A DNA stretch of 64,000 nucleotides from Channallabes apus (lineage: Eukaryota > Chordata > Actinopteri > Siluriformes > Clariidae), in NCBI GenBank assembly GCA_030522415.1, contig CM060107.1, positions 3,522,847 through 3,586,846 on the forward strand, given 5' to 3'. The position numbers were made by a program, and so were the translations under genes. Each line of letters starts with the position of its first letter. Position 1 is the first letter of the stretch. The notes beneath the pieces are model-generated. The model was not told the origin of the DNA, did no database searches, and saw only the letters and a list, made by a program, of their open reading frames with translations. Shown in pieces: positions 21,938-32,569 of the stretch.

Positions 21938-22735
21938 ATTCATGTCTATTTATGATGGCGACACATTTTTACGTTTTAAATACGTAAAACCTCCGCTGCG
22001 TGTATTCATTCACAGGCTGCAGCGCACACACAGAGAAATAGGAGACTGTGGTTTAGGAGTGGATTGGAGAGAAGAGAGCTGTTCAGTTACTATAAAAAAA
22101 AATCAAAAAAATATATAAAAACATAATATGTTCTTTTTGAGTTATGAGGTTTTTTAAAATTTATTATTCATAAGACAACCTTTCAGTTTTGTAAATATTC
22201 TAGTTATAGTGTGTTAAGTTTTTCTTTAGGTTAAACGGTTTTGAGAATTAGACCATCCAGCTAAGATAAATATTATGTCATTGATTGATAAAATCTGGAT
22301 TAAGGATATTTAATTTAATTTTGTTTTATTTATTTAATAAATAAAATTATTTTAGGACAACTTAAGGAATGTACGAAACATTAACACCTTTACCGTGTTC
22401 AAATAAATACTGTAGAGTTACTGTATTATGTTTCAAGACATCCTTAACTTAATTTTTTTTTCCTAATTATATATCCACAAATACTTTGACAACATACACT
22501 TATCAACACAAACTCTCCGTGCACGCACACACAATCTAAAAAAAATTTATATTAATGACATACATATACAAGTAAACAAAAATATAAACGTCTATATTGA
22601 AGTTTACGGTGAACGCAGAGTCGGCTAAGTACACGTGATGACGCGCGCGCCCTCACCTCTGTTATGGCTGCCTATTTGGCCAAAAAATGATAATAATTGA
22701 ACAATATGCCTGGTCCTGGAAAGAGACATCAACAG
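21372..22735 (-). repeat. Dispersed repeat family A, inverted compact copy B
   Basis: Reading down from 22735, blocks match in order 7240-7452, 9513-9660 and 12836-13051, with (TA)n at 21874-21933, and the 12575-12600 block at about 21379. With the Q2 end at 23808, the order equals that of the 5654-13052 region, but in under 2.5 kb rather than 7.4 kb. The block at 21570-21700 is in the opposite relative orientation. A (CT)n run lies at 21713-21735. Copy B may be an internally deleted relative of copy A. Confidence 0.65.
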
Positions 22736-23214
22736 TCCGGCGCTGAGAAACGAAAGAAACGATAGGGAAAAAAAGCCTAAGATGAAGCCCGTGCATCAAT
22801 TCCAGAAATAAAACGTTACTTTATTCTGTCGACGTTAATAATGCGCTTTAATGTCTGTGATAATTTCACGACTAACGCATCTTTCTTAATATGAATACAA
22901 GCAGATCTAAATAAACAAAATGACTTACAATGCATTATATTAAAACACAGAGGCAATTATGATTATTGATTAATAATGACCATATCGTGTCATTAAATAA
23001 CAGTGTTAAAATACATAATCTAATACAAAATTAACAGTTTACATAACAATTTTAATAGAAATGCCTGAAAAGGGCACCAAAGGACTGGTAAATGAAGATG
23101 TTACAGTTACATTTATAAATGTAATTTATAAATGATACAATTTATTTATGTATTTACTTGTATTTGAAAAAATATTTTGGCCCCTATAGTAGGCGTTTTT
23201 TTTTATTTTTGGAT
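22736..23214. other. No recognised gene
   Basis: AT-rich sequence between the family A blocks and a hAT-type end; nothing coding. Confidence 0.4.
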
Positions 23215-23302
23215 TTTATTTTTACTTCCGTAATATATTTGGGGGAGGGGGCACAAAAGTAAATTCCTGCTTAGGGCACCCATTTGGCCAGCAGCGGCCC
23301 TG
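23215..23302 (-). mobile_element. hAT-type terminus
   Basis: On the minus strand CAGGGCCGCTGCTGGCCAAA is followed by TGGGTGCCCTAAGCAGG and a GTGCCCCCTCCCCC stretch, the style of a widespread fish hAT end. The other end is not located. Confidence 0.45.
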
Positions 23303-23524
23303 GTTGGCATATTTACGAATCAGGACATTCGCACAGTTAACACTATCAGATTATAAGTTAGCCTACTATGAGGTAATTATTTAATTTAAGTTAAGACCAT
23401 TTAAACCGAGGCAATGCCATCACTTTAATTATTTTGTCCCTGTTAAGACATTACAAAAACAACTATAAACTTACTATGAATTTCAAAGCACGAATTTGGG
23501 CATCTCATTTCACCATTATGAAAA

Positions 23525-23808
23525 TAATATGAAGCACATATACACTCATTCATCATGAAATATCTTTTATAAAACAAAATAAAATTCATGTTCGCTTCAG
23601 CAGTGTTCATCCGCGTCGTTACATTCATTGTTGCACTTGGTCCGACTTTTAGATAAAGTCCTTCCATGCGCCATCTGGTGGATATTCAGTGAAGCACAAC
23701 ACATTTATTTTAAATTCCCGAATGTTGCCTCCGGCAAGTCGCGGCACGCCGCGCACTAAATTGCGGCCTCTAGCAGGAAAACACGCGCAGTCTTAAAGGC
23801 GACATCTG
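23525..23808 (-). mobile_element. CAGATGTCGCC-ended element, subfamily Q, copy 2
   Basis: Inverted partner of 5654-5937, ending at 23808 next to TA (23809-23810). It keeps the GCGGCACGCCGCGC core. The spliced Tc1-like transposase starts only about 100 bp beyond this end. Confidence 0.75.
23668..23681 (-). promoter_or_regulatory. CTCF-like motif in Q2
   Basis: Minus-strand CCACCAGATGGCGC fits all 14 positions of the CTCF core CCASYAGRKGGCRS. The homologous site in Q1 (5781-5794, CCGCCAGATGGCGC) has one change. Confidence 0.45.
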
Positions 23809-23908
23809 TAGGTTATGTTAGTATATGTTTTGTATTAAATTTGAAATTTTTACATTAATCTGACATCGAATAAAATGCAGTTTTTATTTGTATAGTGCTG
23901 TACTTCAG

Positions 23909-25090
23909 TGTATTGAGGAAATGCTGGACGAGGATGATGAACGGTCTGCTAAAGATATTCAAAACGAGCTTCAGATCCGTATGCAATTGAAATTATCACT
24001 TCGCACCGTAAGGAGGTCAATAAAGAAACTTAAATGGACTTTTGACAAAGCCCGGTGAGCATCTATAATAATTTTAGTGACTATACATTATATTTTGTAT
24101 TTAATACATTTATCTATATATTTACTTGTTCGTGTTTTTTGGTTTGTTTGTTTAGCACAGACCCTATGATTCGGGACACCAACAAAGCCCTGCTTCTTAG
24201 CCAAGCACAGCAGACCTTTGACAATGTAATCTTTGCTGATGAAACAACTGTGGCTTTGGAGCGCTTTGCGTTGATGTGCTACAAAAAAAAGGGTCGGCAC
24301 GTAGCGAAACCTAAGGCCAAACATCCCATAAAACTTCACGTTTGGGGGGCCATATCCCGTCAGGGACCAGGACAAATATTTGTATTTGAAGGTAAGTACA
24401 GTATATAATGTACACCACATTTTTACTTGATGACTTACAGTAGCTGTATAGTTAATTAATATTACTGAATTTCGACTTTCTATCAATATACAGGAATTAT
24501 GGACCGGCATTATTATGAAGAAAGCATAATAAAATCTGATCTGACGCCATACATTCAACAAGATTTTAAAGGACCTCATCGTTTCTTCCAGGGTAAAGAA
24601 AATAATGAGCTTGTGATATTTTGTAATTTCTGTTAGTGGTATATATGTTTTATAGTGTTTATAATTCATCAATGTGTTTTATAACGTTTCTTTCATGTAC
24701 GCTATAGACAACGACCCAAAGCATACAGCAGCGAGACAGTGTATTGCTGAGGCGGGGATCAACTGGGTGAAAACACCAGCCGAGTACGTTTCTTACGCCC
24801 TGTGTTCCGTTATTTTAGATTCGTTTGTTTATGAAATGTTCACATGAAAATTTCCTCTAACTTGTATTCCTTACATGCAGGTCTCCTGATCTCAACCCAA
24901 TAAAGATGGTTTGGCACGCGCTAAGGAGTTCGTCAGACGTGAGGCTAAGCTACGAAACAAAGATGAGCTTCTTCAGGCCATTGTGACTTTCTGGAAGGAA
25001 CGCTTGACCAAAACAGCGTGCAGTAAATATATTGATCATCTGCAGAAGGTTTTGCCGGCGGTGGTACAGCGCAGCGGGGGTGCTACTGGG
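23909..25090 (+). pseudogene. Intron-containing Tc1/mariner-type transposase gene
   Basis: Five exons with matching splice sites and phases: 23909-24054, 24156-24391, 24494-24592, 24708-24783 and 24881 onward. Exon 1 gives the second helix-turn-helix (ERSAKDIQNELQ, LSLRTVRRSIKKL). Exon 2 gives the first catalytic strand (NVIFADETTVALE) and the HVWGAISRQGPG block. Exon 4 gives [12 protein letters not shown]. Exon 5 gives SPDLNPIKMVW, where the catalytic glutamate of DD34E is a lysine (AAG at 24903-24905). A missing base soon after shifts the frame away from EFVRREAKLRNKDELL. N-terminal exon(s) were not identified. Introns in a Tc1-like gene are unusual; this copy is inactive. Confidence 0.8.
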
Positions 25091-25608
25091 TTGGAAAATT
25101 GTAGTTTGTTAAAATGGTTTCATTATTTATTAAAGAAAATCATGCATACCAGCCTATTGCATTTCATTCTTATACTAACACAAAAACACAAGCGCTGCTG
25201 TATAACATCTATAATGTGAATTTTATGGTCATTTAGTCATTTATGGTGTTCATTTATTATTATTTTTTTTTGTCTTTGATGTTAACTACACAAAGCAGTG
25301 TCTTCCCACCTGCATCTCCAGCATACTGTATATCAGATTGATGGACATGAGTCCGCATCTGTTACATTTTTGGTGACAACAGTTTTTTCAACACACATTT
25401 AAGCAATAATATTTTTAAAAAGTTTGATCCGGCATCATAATTCTCCTCTATAATTAGACTAAAACAGTCTAATCAGCGCTCAACTGTACGCACAAAGTCT
25501 TCGAGGGCGTGGAGGAATAAATTTTTTTACTAAATAATATTTAGTAAAAAAGTATAATCAGGGCCTCTTATTTCTATTTACTTGCATTTCTATTTACTTG
25601 CACTTAAA
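25091..25608. other. 3' flank, no gene
   Basis: AT-rich, with no recognisable terminal inverted repeat for the transposase gene and no coding signal. Confidence 0.4.
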
Positions 25609-26297
25609 TGCATGTGTGTGAATGGCTGAAATGTGGTTGTGAATAAGCCTTTTAGTGAATATAAAATGTTCACGTGAACCCGCGGCGCGCGAGTGCGCTC
25701 TTTCACTTTGCCGAGTTCAGATGAACGCGCACGCCGATATGAGAGATTTATAATAGATTTCTATTTCCCAGAAATATAACAAACACAAATTTATAAGTCT
25801 TAAATAGGCGCTGTCTTTGCGAGCCGCTTTATTTCAGTCTTAATATATTAACATGTATTTACTGTATAGTCGACCATGCGCACAACCTCTCGCAGGTGCA
25901 GAGGCAGAGCCTCTGAATACAGTACGCCATTTTAAGAAAACAGCAGGGAAACTGACTGGCCATTTTAATAATTCATTGATACGTTGATGTCTTTGGTTTC
26001 GGCTGTGAGTGGATGCGCTGTAGTAATCCACGTTTTATACAAATTACATAAGCTGATTTCCCCCCATTAGTTTATATAAAAGCAGAGATTTTGCTTTCTG
26101 TAAGTATATATTTTTCACGTCTGTGAGGCGAGTATACACGGAGTATCGGTTCATTTTCTGACGCGCTCAAGTTCACCGAAAACAATACAGAACCCTGTTT
26201 AGTGTAATTTATTTCAGTTAATAAATCTACTACAAATTTAAAGAACACAAAATATAAGATCACACAAGACCCTACACGTGTAGCTTTTCTAATTACG
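25609..26297 (+). repeat. Diverged direct repeat, unit 1, promoter-like
   Basis: Shares with 27132-28045 the blocks GAATGGCTGAAATGTGGTTG, CCGCGGCGCGCG, ATTTTAATAATTCATTGATA, TTTATATAAAAGCAGA, TTTTTCACGTCTGTGAGG and CTACACGTGTAGCTTTTCTA. The TATATAAAAG box followed by GAGGCGAGTATAC resembles a core promoter with a degraded splice donor. Confidence 0.75.
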
Positions 26298-27131
26298 GGG
26301 TTGTTGTTCTTGCAGTGTTACTGTGTGTGCTTTGCAATGTCAGACACATTCAAATGCAAATAAATACACCTCACCAAGTGTGAATAGCTGTTCTCACCTA
26401 CAGTATACACTCGGAGAAACTAAAATCACCACTGTTCATGGTTTCAGCAAACTGGGGAGAATCTTGGATCTTGCTTCAGGCCTCTTCTTAAATTTGTGTA
26501 AATTTAAAATCTTCTGAATTCTAAAATTGACATTGTTACAGTTTGTAATCCCTGGAATGAGATTTTTCTTTCCATAACATGTAGTGTTATTAATCACTAT
26601 ACACTGTTTTTAATTACTCTAAAATGTTTTAATTTTAGATTATATTTATAAATAAACAAACCAAATAAAATTATTCCATGTCTATTTACCCTTTGTAAAA
26701 TAGCATAAAAAATGATGGGTTGTGTATCGAGCGATTAAAAACAATACAAGCCACGTTATGATGAGGAAACTTTCTATCTCTTCCATTCCATTAGTGATTA
26801 AAAAATGGTAAAAATTTCAATTTTGGAATCCACAGACGCTCAAACAGCAAAAGAACATTATAATAATAATCAAAAGAATAATATTATTATTTTTGCTGTT
26901 TATGTCCACCATTTAATAATGATTTAATTATCAATAATTAAAGCTGCTCACATCGCGCGCTTTCACTTTAAAAATTGCAGTGTTTAATCAGCAAGTATAT
27001 GTCGCCTCTCTTTATGATTGATCAATATTCTGACTGAAACAAATCTGCTCGTGTCGGCTCATATCGGGAGCATTTTTGATCAAAGAGGAGAGTAGAAGGG
27101 GAAAACTGAAAGTGTGTACAAAGACCAGCAC
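26298..27131. other. Spacer between direct repeats
   Basis: AT-rich, no coding region recognised. TTTGCAATGTCAGACA and CATTCAAATGCAAATAA at about 26330-26361 also occur near 5415-5445, so this part is itself repetitive. Confidence 0.4.
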
Positions 27132-28045
27132 AATGCATGTGTGTGAATGGCTGAAATGTGGTTGTGAATAAAGCTTTTAGTGAATGTAAAATGTTTACGT
27201 GATCCCGCGGCGCGCGTGTGCGCTCTTTAACTTTGCCGAGTTTTGATCTAAAGTCAGATGAACGCGCGCCGATATGTGAGATTAGATTACTCTTTCCCAG
27301 AAATACAACAAACACATATGTATAGGTGTTAAATAAACGCTGTCTATGCGGCACTGTGAGAAACGCACGCCGATGTGAGCCGCGCGCAACCTCTCACGGG
27401 CGAGCCTCCACACAGCAGACCAAATCGTCATTAGTGCGTCCCTCCCCCAAACAGTGCAGCAAGGAGCATTTACTTACATCTAAACTGAGTCGTTTACATA
27501 AATCACTGATCACATTTAAACAATTTATTTAAAATTTATTTATTGTATACAATTTATACTGTTATCTACTTCAAATATTTGTTAAAACAGCCAGGAAACT
27601 GACTCTGACCATTTTAATAATTCATTGATAAATTAGTGATTCATTTGGTTTCTGCTGTGCAGATGGTGATCATGTCATCTCGTCGCCTCCGCAGCAGGGA
27701 GCACGCCTATAATTCACTTTTCATACGAATTACGTAATCTAATATTTTTTTTTCATTAGTTTATATAAAAGCAGATATTTCGCTTTCTATAAGCATATAT
27801 TTTTCACGTCTGTGAGGTGAGTATACACAAGAGTTTGGGTTAATTTTCTGACGCGCTCAAGTTCACCAAAAACAATACAGAACCCCGTTTACTTTATTTA
27901 TTTAACAAAATCGTAAAGTTTTTTCGTCATTGTGTGTGCACCTAAATAAAAGTAGTCTTATATAAGCTACAAATTTAAAGAACACAAAATATACGATGAC
28001 ACAAGACCCTACACGTGTAGCTTTTCTAATCACACATAATAAAAA
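27132..28045 (+). repeat. Diverged direct repeat, unit 2, promoter-like
   Basis: Second copy of the 25609-26297 unit, with extra AT-rich sequence at about 27490-27590 and a TAAATAAAAG insertion near 27945. The TATA box (about 27762) is followed by GAGGTGAGTATAC, where the donor-like GTGAGT is intact, unlike unit 1. Whether an exon ends there is not shown. Confidence 0.75.
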
Positions 28046-29686
28046 GGCTCAGTGTGTTAACGTTTACGTTGCTTAAATTCGATCCTAAAAAAACTGAATT
28101 TAATTTTAATTATAAATTTGTACTGTAATGTTACTACTATGATTATGAATTCGTTTAATTACAATGTTTCGCTTTATTTTATCTGCAACGACGTGCAGCT
28201 GTGGACGACCTGCGCCTCATTAAGCCTGGAGTGAACGAACTGATGCCAGAGGCGTCAGTCTATAGTTATATAGCGCCACTCAGCGGTAAAAGCCAGCAAA
28301 CACACAAACCCAAATGCTGCCGGCATACGCCGCGATGGTAGAAGTCACATACTGCTTGTGCACCCACTGTACACGTCTGTATATGCCACTGGACTCCTCA
28401 CGGTTAAATACGTTGGTCACATGACATCATGTCTTAACCGCTGCGCCACTTGGACACTTGTAACACACCCCAGTCACGTTAATAAGCCACTCGACTTCTT
28501 TGAAAGAAAGCTCTAGATAAGTAAGCCTGTTATAATAATTGCATGTGTATTTTATCTGTTTTCAACTTGGTGTTATTTGATCTTATTGGTTTAGAAATTT
28601 ATATTTCAATAAATAGTAAACTTGGCCGATTTCGTTATAATTTTGTTGACAAGTGGGGCTTGAAAATTCTCCCACCCCCTTAAGTGGGGAATGACAGAAA
28701 TATGATCATTTATTTCAGTTAATAAATCGACTATAAATTTTTTTGCTCATTATTGTACAGTACATATCAATAGCTCTGGTTCAGATTTTTCATGTTTGTT
28801 GTGAAAATTACCATCACTGTTGTAATTACTGCGATGAATGAAAATGTCACTTTGTGCCACCTGGCAGCCATTTTACGAATGACTTTGAAATGCAACGGAC
28901 TTATTTTGGCCGCTGTCGCCTTTAAATGGCGGTGAGCGCGACGGTAATAACCATTCCAATTGAGTAACCACTGTAAGTGTTTTGATATACAAGCATGTTT
29001 CCAGAACAAAGTATGCTCACAATCCAAGGTTTAACTGTAATTGAAAGATAAAGTTCTGGCCAAAGTTCTGGACAAAACCTTTTTTATTTATGTAGAAGAC
29101 ATCAGAAACCTTTAGAAACACAACATTCCATTACACTACTAAAGGAGTATTTTTCTTTTAATGAATAAAATATGTAATGATTAATGTGATTCAGAAGCAA
29201 CAAGTTATTTAACATGAACTGATGCAGGAAGTATCTTATCATTTTTTAAACAACAAAAAGACATATCAGAAGAGATGTCCAGTGGTCATGGCAATAATGT
29301 TCCTCTGTTTCAGAAGGGTAAATTATTGTCCTGCATCAAGCAAAGAAAACAACAACGGAGATTGCTAAAATTACTTAAATTGTGTTAAGAACTAAAAAGA
29401 GAAAAAAATTATGTTTAATAATGAAAATAAGAGCATTTCCACACACACTCCCACATAAAACAAAGAGAACTCAAGGAATAAACAAATGTATAGCTTTAAG
29501 AAATACACTTATCAGTGAAGCTAATAGGGGGGAAAAAGGCTAGACTTGAAGCCAAAGTTCACTAAAGTTTGTCTCCATTATGAATGCGCTGAATTCTTCC
29601 CAGACTGTGAGCAGTGATGAGGCTTCTCTTTAGTTGTGAATGCAATGGTGACATGCTTGGCTAAAGCTCCTCCCACACTGTGAGCA
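28046..29686. other. No recognised gene
   Basis: Mostly AT-rich. A GCGCCACTCAGCGG and CATACGCCGCGATGG patch is at about 28275-28340. The part from about 29040 to 29570 may include the 3' untranslated region of the minus-strand zinc-finger gene. No tRNA or conserved exon found. Confidence 0.4.
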
Positions 29687-30836
29687 CTAATAAGGCTTCT
29701 CTCCAGTGTTAGTGTGCTGGTGCAGACGTAGTGTACTCTGCTGGGCAAAACACTTTCCACAGTGTGAGCACTTGTACGGCTTCTCTCCAGTGTGAATGCG
29801 CTGGTGACGTTGGAAATTCTTTATGTTAGAAAAATCTCTTCCACACTGTGAGCACCAATAAGGCTTCTCTCCAGTGTGAATGCGCTGGTGTTCAATTAGC
29901 GTATTCTGACAGGTAAAACCTCTTCCACACTGAGAGCACTTATAAGGCTTCTCTCCAGTGTGAATGCGCTGGTGACGTTGGAGATTTCTTATGTTAGAAA
30001 AATCTGTTCCACACTGAGAGCACCAATAAGGCTTCACTCCAGTGTGAATGTGCTGGTGTTCATTTAGCGTACTCTGTTGGGTAAAACCTCTTCCACACTG
30101 AGAGCACCGATAAGGCTTCTCTCCAGTGTGAATGCGCTGGTGTTGAATTAGCGTACTCTGTTGGGTAAAATCTCTTCCACACTGTGAGCACTTATAAGGC
30201 TTCTCTCCAGTGTGAATGCGCTGGTGTTCAATTAGCGTACTCTGACAGGCAAAATCTCTTCCACACTGTGAACACTTATAAGGCTTCTCTCCAGTGTGAA
30301 TGCGCTGGTGTTGAATTAGCGTACTCTGTTGGGTAAAATCTCTTCCACACTGTGAGCAGTTATAAGGCTTCTCTCCAGTGTGGAGGCGCTTGTGACGTTT
30401 TAGTGAATTCTGATGGGTAAAACTCTTTCCACACTGTGAGCACTTATAAGGCTTCTCTCCAGTGTGAATGCGCTGGTGTTCAATTAGCGTACTCTGACGG
30501 GTAAAATCTCTTCCACACTGTGAGCAGTTATAAGGCTTCTCTCCAGTGTGGATGCGCTTGTGACATTTTAGTGAATTCTGATGGGTAAAACTCTTTCCAC
30601 ACTGTGAGCACTTATAAGGCTTCTCTCCAGTGTGAATGCACTGGTGTTCAATTAGCGTATTCTGTTGGGTAAAATCTCTTCCACACTGTGAGCAGTTATA
30701 AGGCTTCTCTCCAGTGCGAGTGTGCTGGTGTTGTTTTATACAAGCCTGACGAGAAAACCTCCTCCCACACTGGTCATGAAAGTCATCTTTCTTCTGCCTT
30801 CCGTACTCTCTTGTCGCCATAGTCTTTTTTATTTAT
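29687..30836 (-). CDS. C2H2 zinc-finger protein, 12 canonical fingers
   Basis: ATG at 30820-30818 opens a 377-residue frame. A degenerate finger lacking its first cysteine comes first (FHDQCGRRFS), then 12 C-X2-C-X12-H-X3-H fingers joined by TGEKP linkers (one TGVKP, and the last finger has HTNTG). Base-contact positions -1, 2, 3 and 6 differ between fingers, for example QNTE, HNSC, RSTE, HNSR, NRNR and NKNR, so a specific DNA target is likely. No KRAB, BTB or SCAN domain is encoded. The frame ends KPY-TAG where other fingers have KPYW; another finger-like remnant follows to about 29578, so the C-terminus is probably shortened by a nonsense change. An acceptor (TCCATAG) lies 16 bases before the ATG, matching a donor at 31804. 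Confidence 0.85.
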
Positions 30837-31389
30837 CTATGGAGAGATGAAGATAAAACTCAGTAACATAAAACATACAAAACAATACTTTTACATTATC
30901 CTCAAAGATCCTGTTTAATTCATTTATTTCTGGCTTCCGGCATAGACGGCAACATATAAAGATGTGTTTGACTGGTCATCATACTGAACTGTACATATTT
31001 TTCAAAACACAATCGCATTCTTGATCAGCCCAAAGAGGATTTCATATAACTAAGGGAGAATAAAATGCTCTAAATAAAGTTTATATAAACATTCGCTCAA
31101 TTTCAAGGTTAATTCAATATGCACGGTACATGCAGCAAACTAGATAAGATGGTGAAAACGCTGTGGTGGAAGCAGAGGAAAAGACAAAGGGACCTAATCA
31201 AGATCATCCTCCGTGAGATTTGAATTCTAAGAACAAACGCAAGCGCGAAGGCAGGATAACCACGCGATTTAATCTTAGGACTCTCACAACAACGGAGCAA
31301 GGGAAAAACACAAATTTAACCCGCGTCCTATAAACACAGTCTCTAGGCAGAAAGATATCCCAAGATATAACACAAGATGTTATATCATT
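30837..31389 (-). other. Intron of the zinc-finger gene
   Basis: Lies between acceptor 30837 and donor 31804 on the minus strand. No other gene recognised; the distal part holds a LINE 3' end. Confidence 0.5.
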
Positions 31390-31652
31390 TCTATCTGTTA
31401 TCGCCCAAATGAGGATGGGTTCCCTGTTGAGTCTGGTTCTTCTCAAGGTTTCTTCCTAATGCCATCTCAGGGAGTTTTTCCTTGCCACCATCGCCGTCAC
31501 CCTTGGCTTGCTCATCAGAGAAATTTCATTCATTTGTCTCATTATTATCTGCACATTTTTCTCACACATCCACACTTCCAATTATTTTCTTTTCTATAAT
31601 TATTATTATTATTTGTTTTTATTTATTTATTTTCTATTATTATTTTATTTAA

Positions 31653-31683
<31 letters not shown>

Positions 31684-31790
31684 ATTTTTTTTTTTTTTGT
31701 AAAATTTCTTTAATTTTTGTGAAGCTGCTTTGAGACAATGACCATTGTTTAAAGCGCTATATAAATAAAATTGAATTGAATTGAATTGAA
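31390..31790 (+). mobile_element. LINE 3' end (L2-like), in the intron
   Basis: Begins CTGTTATCGCCCAAATGAGG, continues TTGAGTCTGGTTCTTCTCAA and GCTGCTTTGAGACAATGACC, and ends in AAATAAAATTGAATTGAATT repeats, the typical untranslated tail of a fish LINE. A related inverted copy is at 58862-59180. Confidence 0.75.
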
Positions 31791-31804
31791 TAGTGAGTAC
31801 TCAC

Positions 31805-31960
31805 GAATTGGAAGCGATACGAGCTGATCCGACATGGGCGAAACTCAATGACTGAGTGACGTAAACCGCCATCTTGTCTCCTTATATGCTTCCTGATTTT
31901 GCGACCTGGCTACTTCCGGGTCCTTGTGCCGGTCGCGGCGCGAGTGTGTGTGACAGGACC
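31805..31960 (-). promoter_or_regulatory. First exon and TATA-less promoter of the zinc-finger gene
   Basis: On the minus strand a CpG-rich stretch carries an ETS-like CCCGGAAGTAG (31911-31920) and a YY1-like CAAGATGGCGG (31866-31876). It ends at the donor GTGAGTACTC (31804 downward). The ATG within the YY1-like motif opens a short frame, MAVYVTQSLSFAHVG and eight more residues; spliced to 30836 it meets a TAA at the junction. It would act as an upstream ORF, not as the protein start. The transcription start is not determined. Confidence 0.6.
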
Positions 31961-32569
31961 AGGCAGGCACGAATAAAAAAACACCACATAAGACTCGGAT
32001 GCTCTGCTCTATCCTGCCGAGCTGAGAGTCGCCACACTTTCAGCTAGTGTTTACACAGACCAACAAGCTGAGGTTAGCCATTACTATGTCATGAATGAAG
32101 TTTAAAAGTAAACATGAAATCTTTATTCACTTTTGTGTTTACAGGTCTGTTAGCTTTTCTGAAAGGGCATTATTTTACCCATAGTGCAGAAAATAAGTTC
32201 CAGAATGCACAAATAAAAACATTATGTGGATAGATTTTGAAATGGAAATGATAAAATAGAATTGCTGTGAATTTAGTAAATGTCAGTGTAATCTAAATAT
32301 CCTAAACTCCCTCAAAATAACGAAGTACTGAAAATTAGTAGTTGAATTATCTGATAATATCAGAGAATAATTTCAATTATCCTGCGAAACTGAATTATGT
32401 TCATGGGTTTATTGTATTATCAGTAGTGAGCACTTGTAAAGCAACAAAATGCAGTTATTTTAAAGGGGTGTGTGTGTGTGGGGGGGTATGGAATAAAATC
32501 ACTGTCAAAAATATTTGTGCGAAAAAAAAAAGATTTGTGTAGCATGCATAGTGGGTGGGGGGGGGTGAT
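31961..32569. other. No recognised gene
   Basis: The left part continues the CpG-richer upstream side of the zinc-finger promoter. The rest is AT-rich with a short TG/G run at 32466-32487. Confidence 0.4.

Noticed and set aside
25609..28045. Paired LTRs of an endogenous retrovirus
   Set aside because: The direct repeats lack TG...CA ends, a primer site, a polypurine tract and any gag, pol or env remnant between them.
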